Origin: a virus
Length of the DNA: 55,189 nt
Direction: 5' to 3' (one strand)
Virus record (IMG/VR): IMGVR_UViG_3300036859_000189
Location: 1-55,189 of that record
A program made the translations under genes and the position numbers. This document shows, piece after piece, positions 50,218-55,189 of this stretch (position 1 is the first letter of the stretch; each line of letters starts with the position of its first letter). The notes under the pieces are model-generated. The model saw only the letters and a program-made list of their open reading frames with translations. It was not told the DNA's origin and made no database searches.

Positions 50218-50380
50218 CCTCGGAACACATGTTTCGGGGCTCTTTGAGTTCCTAACAAAGAAAATACCAATACAAACAACGGACTGCTTACGAACGTGCC
50301 AAGCGTTTGCTTAAAAGGTCGGTGAAAGCCGGTGGCACATCTTGGCGCTTTTACTAAGCAGTTCGCAGTAGGGGAGAGCC
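50218..50380 (+). ncRNA. Structured RNA with alternative pairings
   Basis: A hairpin CCTCGGAAC/GTTTCGGGG (about 50219-50239) is followed by a multi-stem domain. ACTGCTTA (50283-50290) pairs with TAAGCAGT (50355-50362). Inside, GTGCC (50296-50300) can pair with GGCAC (50334-50338), or the overlapping TGCCAAG (50297-50303) with CTTGGCG (50341-50347); both cannot form at once. This looks like a switching RNA or a compact small RNA. The remainder of 50381-50539 holds only a small CCAGA/TCTGG hairpin. Confidence 0.5.
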
Positions 50381-50539
50381 ATTTGAAGGCCAGACATCCT
50401 CTGGTAAAGCGAGAGATCTAGCAACGCCCCCTGATTTCTTCATGGTTTTGTAACGATTTTCAATCGCTTCACGTTCAACTCCGCTGGTATCGGTAAAGAG
50501 GGATTGTAATAGCTTCTAGAAGTAGAAGAAGGGGAGGTT

Positions 50540-50773
50540 ATGGCAAAAAAACAGTATACAGAGAAAGATTACGCTGTATACGAGCAAAATATGTTCTGGG
50601 CAAAGCAAGCCTATCGTCAGTACGAGCTTTTGGAGAGGCGTGCCAGCAAGCAGGTTAACAACAAGCCTGTGAGAAGCATGACCCCAGAGGACACTAAGCT
50701 GATTAAGGAGAAACACCTCTGGTATGATCGGTGGCAGACACACCTGCGGATAGCAAACAGCGTCCTAGAGTAA
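50540..50773 (+). CDS. Small hypothetical protein before the integrase
   Basis: A 77-residue protein, basic and helical, with AGGGGAGG before its ATG. It is rich in Tyr, Trp, Arg and Lys (YEQNMFWAKQAYRQYELLER). It stands alone in its own unit between the promoter at 50166 and the terminator at 50810, so it is likely made in the lysogen. Candidate roles are excisionase-like or superinfection functions; no motif decides. Confidence 0.6.
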   Translation: MAKKQYTEKDYAVYEQNMFWAKQAYRQYELLERRASKQVNNKPVRSMTPEDTKLIKEKHLWYDRWQTHLRIANSVLE

Positions 50774-50809
50774 CACAATCTTAAATAAACATTAAACAAC
50801 AGGTGGACA

Positions 50810-50847
50810 ATCGGAACATACGCTTAACAGACACGTTCCGATTTTTT
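50810..50847 (+). terminator. Rho-independent terminator
   Basis: ATCGGAAC (50810-50817) pairs with GTTCCGAT (50835-50842), followed by a T-run to 50847. It closes the unit of the gene at 50540. Confidence 0.75.
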
Positions 50848-50987
50848 AGAAAGTAACAACAGGGGTGACGCGAGAAACGCTCATCCTTTTTTAGTAGGAG
50901 AAAACAGAGTTGCTTAGACGACCAACTAGATGTATTACAGGTATAGCCACTTATATAACAGAGGTTAACCTTTACAGACTGTTATGC

Positions 50988-51051
50988 GTAGCGAACCAAT
51001 CAAAGAAGGTTCGTAGAATGGGCTCCCTTGAAAGTCGCCTACCTACGAACC
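50988..51051 (+). promoter_or_regulatory. Attenuator-like alternative hairpins before the integrase
   Basis: Three complementary blocks: GCGAACC (50991-50997), GGTTCGTAG (51008-51016) and CTACGAACC (51043-51051). Block 2 can pair with block 1 or, more strongly (9 bp, perfect), with block 3, so the two hairpins exclude each other. A TATAAT follows at 51060-51065, 33 bp before the integrase ATG. The 217-bp gap 50881-51097 also has a weak 63-codon frame from TTG 50910 that I do not call. Confidence 0.5.
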
Positions 51052-51097
51052 TGGCCTCATATAATACAGACCCCGAAGCAAAAATCAAGGGGGTAGT

Positions 51098-51940
51098 ATG
51101 ACTATCTCTGAAGCGTTTGATTTATACATCTTTGAGGGGATCAAGCTCCAGGGAGGAGCGCAGAAAACCCAAGCGAACTATGTCACGGCTAAAGCATCGA
51201 TCCTCCAGGCCGTCGGGGACATACCAATTGCTTTAGTTTCTCTAGATCACGTCACTCGCTGGAAGTTATATATGGACTCCCGGGGGAATCAGGTTAACAC
51301 CATCAAAGGTAACCTCGGTAGATTGAGAAGTATCCTCGCGTTCCTTAAGGTTCGGGGGATTGCGGTCATGGACTACCGGGACATCACCTTACCTAAGGTC
51401 GAGAGAAAGGGCATCCAGCCTTTAGATTACAAGGAAGTCCAACAGATTATCGACGTCGCTTCCAACCCGAGGGATAAAGCAATCGTAGCGTGTTTGTTTT
51501 CTACGGGATGCAGAATATCCGAGCTTTTGAACTTAAACAGGGGTGAGATTATAGACGGAGCAGCGAGAGTCATGGGGAAAGGGAGTAAGATCCGTCCAGT
51601 GTACTTTGACAAGACCTCCCTAGAGCTTCTAGGAGCCTATTTAAACAGCCGGAAGGACAAGCTGCCTCCGCTTTTCATCTCAGGTCAGTATCGCCGTCTG
51701 ACGGTCTCCAGGGTGGAGCAGATTCTTCATGTCTTAGCGAGTGAAGCCGGGATTGAAAAGAACGTCACGCCGCACGTCTTCAGGCATTCGACTATCACGG
51801 ACTACATCAAGAACGGGGCTGATATGTATGCGGTTCAGAAGATCGCCGGCCATGCCAGTATTCAAACGACCTTAAATATTTACACCCACGTTTCGGACAA
51901 GTACACTAAAGAAGCATTCGAAAAGTTCCATTCGCGTTGA
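51098..51940 (+). CDS. int: Tyrosine recombinase (phage integrase)
   Basis: A 280-residue protein. The N-terminal SAM-like core-binding domain covers residues about 1-90. The catalytic domain has R139 (TGCRISELL), the beta-hairpin Lys (GKGSK, about 162), H226 and R229 (HVFRHS), H252 (GHASIQTT) and the nucleophile Y262 (NIYTHVS). It integrates and excises the prophage at the 127-bp repeats; the right copy starts 32 bp after its stop. AAGGGGG lies before the ATG. Confidence 0.95.
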   Translation: MTISEAFDLYIFEGIKLQGGAQKTQANYVTAKASILQAVGDIPIALVSLDHVTRWKLYMDSRGNQVNTIKGNLGRLRSILAFLKVRGIAVMDYRDITLPKVERKGIQPLDYKEVQQIIDVASNPRDKAIVACLFSTGCRISELLNLNRGEIIDGAARVMGKGSKIRPVYFDKTSLELLGAYLNSRKDKLPPLFISGQYRRLTVSRVEQILHVLASEAGIEKNVTPHVFRHSTITDYIKNGADMYAVQKIAGHASIQTTLNIYTHVSDKYTKEAFEKFHSR

Positions 51941-51965
51941 CAAACATATAGGCTCATGCTAAACT
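51937..51965 (+). promoter_or_regulatory. Promoter reading into attR
   Basis: TTGACA (51937-51942), 17 bp, TAAACT (51960-51965). The predicted start, 7-8 bp on, is the first base of the 127-bp repeat. The -35 overlaps the integrase stop codon. It would make an RNA of about 125 nt ending in CCA from the right repeat. Confidence 0.6.
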
Positions 51966-51972
51966 GTGTTTA

Positions 51973-52099
51973 GTTCTTTAAAAACCTAAAAGACACCACT
52001 TGCCGAACGAATTTATACCTATCCAAGTGGCGGGACCAAATCACCTCTGATGATTCGGTAATCGCATTCGCAGGTTCGAATCCTGCACCCCCAGCCAAT
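51973..52099 (+). repeat. attR: right 127-bp direct repeat ending in a tRNA-type 3' end
   Basis: Identical to 1-127. Besides the T-arm and CCA it holds CCACTTG/CAAGTGG arms with a 21-base loop and AATCA/TGATT around a 7-base loop. So the repeat may be a folded RNA in itself. Phage side: integrase at left. Host side: minus-strand hydrolase gene at right. Confidence 0.85.
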
Positions 52100-52167
52100 T
52101 TCTCGACTAGCGCTCTGAAATCTCTTGAATATCAGCCTGTATTTTCTTGTTAGCCGAATACTCTCCG

Positions 52168-54180
52168 TCAAATATAATCTGCAGCAGAACCTGCTTTGAA
52201 TCTGATGAACTCGATTTTATGAAATCGTTCATTACTCCTTCGTGCATTTTTGTACCAGGTTTCTTCGATAGTTAGTCCTGAAGCGGTTAGGGTTCTCATA
52301 TTTGGGTAGGGCATGGGGCCACTGTCAGTGTGGGTTCTTTCGACAGCTGCCTTTTCCTGATTCGGGCGTTCACCACCAAGCAGGTTGTATAGTTCATCTA
52401 ACAGCTCTAGCCACGCTTCCGTCTCACTCATCTCAGGGCTGAGCTCTACTGCACAGTCCTTATAATCACCTGTGCTCACAACACTATCTACAAGTCGCGC
52501 GAAGATCCGGCAGTCATCTCCCTCACCCAACTTACTTGCTATGGTACTGATAGGGCCAATATCCACGTCCCTTCCGAACCTGGAAAGACAGGAAGCCAGC
52601 TTCACGAGTGCTCTGCTTATAATTTCCGCATGCCTAGCTTCTGCCGAGTCCACTGAGCTCCCATGTTCATCATCGCTGCGCTTCACTTGCTTAGCTACTG
52701 TCCTTATAACATTGCCCAGGAATTCCCGTGAGTCCGGAGTGGTTCCGATGTTGTGTCCTGCCGGCAATCGAAACACCGTGATGCCCGGTCCTATGTCTCG
52801 GGGATCGTGTGCATCTCTATAAGCGAGACGGCCCAAAAAGCTTTTTCCAATAACTTTCCAGTAACTTTCGGCAAACCCAGGGGGAGTTATTAAGTCATAC
52901 GTACCGAGAAGATCCACAACCGAAACTCCAGTGGCAAGCAAGTTTGCCGTAACCCGGTAGGTGCTACGGTCACGCCAGTCTTTGCCATCGAAGCCCCATT
53001 TTGGATATGCTTGAACGATCCCGCCATAACCGCCCTCAGGGATAGCTTCCTCGGGGAAACCGAGATCCGCAAAGTATCGCTCAATAATTCCTTTCAGGAT
53101 TCGCTCCCGCTCGTCAACGACGGGTTCAATCCTAACGGTATCCGATTTTGGGAGAGCTATACGGCCGTCGAGCGTACTAACAACTTGTTTTTTGTCATTG
53201 AGCAAGTTTTCAGTAAAGGACTTGACGTCTACTTGCAGATTCTCCTCGAACAATCCACGCGGCAGGCCAGTATAGCGCTCCAGCCTGCTGACAATCTCCT
53301 CGCGCTCTGCTGCTGACAGTGCGTGTGGACGAGCAAGAGCGTCCGTATATATGCCATTCGCAAATTCGCGCACTTCATCAAAAAGCTCGTCAGCTGGCAT
53401 AGTCTGTTCACGCTCTCCTAGACGCTCATGATACTTTGCCGTGGCTGCGAGGGACGGCAAAGGCAAAGCATACAGCCTCGGATCTTCCGGGTGGCCTATG
53501 CCACGTTGTTCTTTGCTCGCACCTGGTTGCAGAACGTTTGCTGCGTAGTCATTGAGAGGATTGATTCGCACCAGACCGACAGACTTACCGCGCTCGGCTA
53601 ATAAACGAGCGGCTTCACTACTTCGAAAGGTCGAATACGAGGACATAGCAAAGACAACTGGATTATCTTCTAGTCCGTTGATTGATAGGTATGTTTCGAC
53701 AAAAGCGCTAAAGGCCTGGGCATCGCGCTTGACGCTATAGTAGTGTTCCGGGTCTTTGCTACGTCCATAGCCAGTATCAGGGGCGTCGTAATAGACCAAG
53801 CGCGCCACAGGAAGAGGTGTAAACTCATTTGGAACCAAGTGTGGACGGTCAGATAATCGTCCATCGGCATGATACTCAACAACCATGGGACCAGTCCTGT
53901 TTATACCAGCCTGCGCCGGGGAAATCGGCCCACCTGGACATTCGAATACGACTACTCTTGAAGAATCGGCAACTTCAGCGATATCAAAGGCAGCAAAGCT
54001 TGCCGTAGCGCGAGATTCGGGTTGCCGGAGGTGATACGTAGTGTCTGATAATTGCACCATTCCAACTGTTGCTGCATAACCCAGGCCGTCTGGTAAACGA
54101 CGACCGGATTCGACTGTTTCAGTAATCTCTGCTGTAACGTTAAGCAGGTATCCTCTTGATATCTCTCCTGGAAAAGCCAT
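52168..54180 (-). CDS. Serine carboxypeptidase (S10)-like alpha/beta hydrolase, host gene
   Basis: A 670-residue protein. ECPGGPISPAQAGINRTGPM (about 80-99) stands where S10 enzymes have the oxyanion GGPG segment; YYDAPDTGYGRS matches their DQPxGxGFS. The catalytic Ser is S181 in MSSYST (the GESYG place), the Asp is D429 in LLGTYDLITPP, and the His is H476 in LPAGHNIGT. There is no signal peptide. It could cut peptides or related bonds. The gene points toward the prophage and is the first host gene after attR. Confidence 0.72.
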   Translation of the reverse strand: MAFPGEISRGYLLNVTAEITETVESGRRLPDGLGYAATVGMVQLSDTTYHLRQPESRATASFAAFDIAEVADSSRVVVFECPGGPISPAQAGINRTGPMVVEYHADGRLSDRPHLVPNEFTPLPVARLVYYDAPDTGYGRSKDPEHYYSVKRDAQAFSAFVETYLSINGLEDNPVVFAMSSYSTFRSSEAARLLAERGKSVGLVRINPLNDYAANVLQPGASKEQRGIGHPEDPRLYALPLPSLAATAKYHERLGEREQTMPADELFDEVREFANGIYTDALARPHALSAAEREEIVSRLERYTGLPRGLFEENLQVDVKSFTENLLNDKKQVVSTLDGRIALPKSDTVRIEPVVDERERILKGIIERYFADLGFPEEAIPEGGYGGIVQAYPKWGFDGKDWRDRSTYRVTANLLATGVSVVDLLGTYDLITPPGFAESYWKVIGKSFLGRLAYRDAHDPRDIGPGITVFRLPAGHNIGTTPDSREFLGNVIRTVAKQVKRSDDEHGSSVDSAEARHAEIISRALVKLASCLSRFGRDVDIGPISTIASKLGEGDDCRIFARLVDSVVSTGDYKDCAVELSPEMSETEAWLELLDELYNLLGGERPNQEKAAVERTHTDSGPMPYPNMRTLTASGLTIEETWYKNARRSNERFHKIEFIRFKAGSAADYI

Positions 54181-54200
54181 AAGACAGATAGTATAAGATT

Positions 54201-54275
54201 ATGGCCCAGCATGGAAACAATGAACCGATCGTTTGGTCCGGCATTCGGGAGTTCGAGTCTCTCCGCCCCAGCCAT
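54201..54275 (+). other. Second tRNA-3'-end-like sequence
   Basis: The end reads GCATTCGGGAG, then TTCGAGT, CTCTC, CGCCCCA, G and CCA, parallel to the att repeat (GCATTCGCAGG, TTCGAAT, CCTGC, ACCCCCA, G, CCA). AAAC/GTTT arms lie at about 54216-54233. A pairing 5' acceptor strand (TGGGGCG) is missing. It may be a remnant of another integration at this locus or an unusual RNA gene. Confidence 0.4.
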
Positions 54276-54414
54276 GCAAGAGAAGAGCTATTCTGCTGCC
54301 AGCTCTTAGGTTCTAGAAAATGCGGCAAAAGTGACCAAGGACAAATAGGTTGCAAACGAGATGTGATATTGCTAGGATACAATTTGTTAACGATAAACAA
54401 AAAAGGAGAGAGAA

Positions 54415-54570
54415 ATGGCAAAACCATCCTTCGTAGGAACTTCAGGCGGCCGGAGCGCTAGCTCAATGCCAAATGCCAAGTCAACTGCAGGCAAGACTAA
54501 GGCCGCAGCTAATCAGGCATCCGCCAAGGCAAAAGCTGCTGCAGCCAAAGCAAAGGGTAAGAGCAAGTAA
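54415..54570 (+). CDS. Small Ala/Lys-rich protein, host gene
   Basis: A 51-residue protein with AAAGGAGAG before its ATG. The first half is Ser/Gly-rich (KPSFVGTSGGRSASSMPNAK), the second an Ala/Lys repeat like a histone H1 tail (AKAKAAAAKAKGKSK). Probably nucleic-acid binding. A hairpin with GAGCCC/GGGCTTC and TTTT follows at 54594-54630. Confidence 0.6.
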   Translation: MAKPSFVGTSGGRSASSMPNAKSTAGKTKAAANQASAKAKAAAAKAKGKSK

Positions 54571-54593
54571 TTCCTCGAACTTTACAGCTATAG

Positions 54594-54630
54594 AGGAGCC
54601 CAACATTGTTTAATGAAGGGCTTCTTTTAG
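54594..54630 (+). terminator. Terminator after the Ala/Lys-rich gene
   Basis: GAGCCC and GGGCTTC pair around a 16-base loop and are followed by TTTTAG. It lies before the ABC exporter gene, which therefore has its own promoter; a TAGAAT follows shortly after. Confidence 0.55.
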
Positions 54631-54668
54631 TTGTAGAATAAGTCAGATGGATAGGGTTGCAAAATAAC

Positions 54669-55189
54669 ATGGCACACACAAACAACTACTTCGATAATAA
54701 GTCTCTTGCACGAAAGCAGTGGATGAAAGAGAACTTCCGGGCTTCGTGGCTTAAACTGACGGTCGGTGTGGTGTTTTCGCTGATTTCAGTCGGTTTGCAG
54801 CTACTCAACCCTTGGCCCTTAAAGATATTAATCGATTCAGTCTTTGGTAAAGTTCCGGCGCCAGGTTTTTTGCGCGCTTTTACTGGCACCTATACCTTAC
54901 TTGTCATCGTGGCCATCAGCTATGTCAGCTTGTATATAATCAGTGGCCTGTTAGACATCATAGATAGCTATCTCACGACATGGTTTACCAATCAACTCAG
55001 CATCAAATTGCAGACAGCGTTTTTCTATCACATCATCAATTTGCCAGAGGAAACACGGCGAAAAATCGAGAGCGGTGATTACGTCTACCGTCTGAACGAG
55101 CAGGCAGACAACCTGCCAGTGCTCATATTTAGTACTGCGGCTTCGGCACTGGCGAGTGTATTTACTATCGTGGCAGCGATTGTCATTTT
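54669..55189 (+). CDS. ABC exporter, membrane domain (cut by window end)
   Basis: The first 173 residues of a longer protein. Two hydrophobic helices (KLTVGVVFSLISVGLQLLNP; YTLLVIVAISYVSLYIISGL) and the linker WPLKILIDSVFGK are typical for type IV ABC exporters, followed by LSIKLQTAFFYHIINLPEET and GDYVYRLNEQADNL, the intracellular loop motif of the family. The ATPase part lies beyond the window. Host gene; substrate unknown. Confidence 0.8.
   Translation, partial: MAHTNNYFDNKSLARKQWMKENFRASWLKLTVGVVFSLISVGLQLLNPWPLKILIDSVFGKVPAPGFLRAFTGTYTLLVIVAISYVSLYIISGLLDIIDSYLTTWFTNQLSIKLQTAFFYHIINLPEETRRKIESGDYVYRLNEQADNLPVLIFSTAASALASVFTIVAAIVI

Noticed and set aside
50910-51101. 63-codon frame from TTG before the integrase
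   Set aside because: It lies over the alternative hairpins, has no protein-like features and probably reflects regulatory DNA; a leader peptide cannot be excluded.

Overview
The window holds a complete integrated prophage of about 52 kb (1-51972), followed by about 3 kb of host chromosome (52100-55189). A perfect 127-bp direct repeat ending in the 3' end of a tRNA-type gene (T-arm, acceptor strand and CCA) lies at 1-127 and 51973-52099. These are the attachment sites, and a tyrosine recombinase gene ends 32 bp before the right copy. All phage genes run on the plus strand. TGA, TAG and TAA all end genes, so the standard bacterial code is used; GC content is moderate. The set of a P22-sized portal, a nozzle-like protein, internal virion proteins and no tape measure or major tail protein suggests a short-tailed (podovirus-like) temperate phage. 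The host is a bacterium I cannot place; a small-genome lineage such as Saccharibacteria/Patescibacteria is possible but is only an impression.

Layout. 127-1121: a gene-poor left end with four long inverted-repeat hairpins, probably structured RNAs. 1122-11761: an early/accessory region of about 30 small, tightly overlapping genes. Recognisable members are a NinG-like nuclease, an Rv2179c-like exonuclease, a RlaP-like nucleotidyltransferase next to a T4 PseT-type 3' phosphatase, a hexapeptide-repeat protein and many tiny zinc-ribbon proteins. A dispersed repeat of about 35-75 bp marks many gene junctions here. 11839-20938: packaging and head genes (probable small terminase, large terminase, portal, scaffold, decoration, capsid). 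21075-34267: an uninterrupted glycan operon with nine glycosyltransferases, three methyltransferases, three sugar-nucleotide enzymes and a NodB-like deacetylase. 34307-46707: tail and internal virion proteins. 46721-50086: a homing endonuclease, an M23 endolysin and small membrane lysis candidates. 50087-51940: structured non-coding DNA, one small gene and the integrase.

Two systems stand out. First, seven transcription units in the late region begin with the same element, AGACCCTTGT or a close variant, placed exactly 41 or 42 bp before the start codon, with a -10-like hexamer in between. This puts the transcription start on the start codon: a dedicated late promoter class producing leaderless mRNAs. 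Second, three virion proteins carry long, almost pure Ser/Thr domains that resemble mucin stalks, and the glycan operon sits between the genes for these proteins. I infer that the phage makes its own sugar nucleotides and glycosylates its own virion.

The host flank holds a serine-carboxypeptidase-like alpha/beta hydrolase (minus strand), a second tRNA-3'-end-like sequence, a small Ala/Lys-rich protein and the start of an ABC exporter cut by the window edge.
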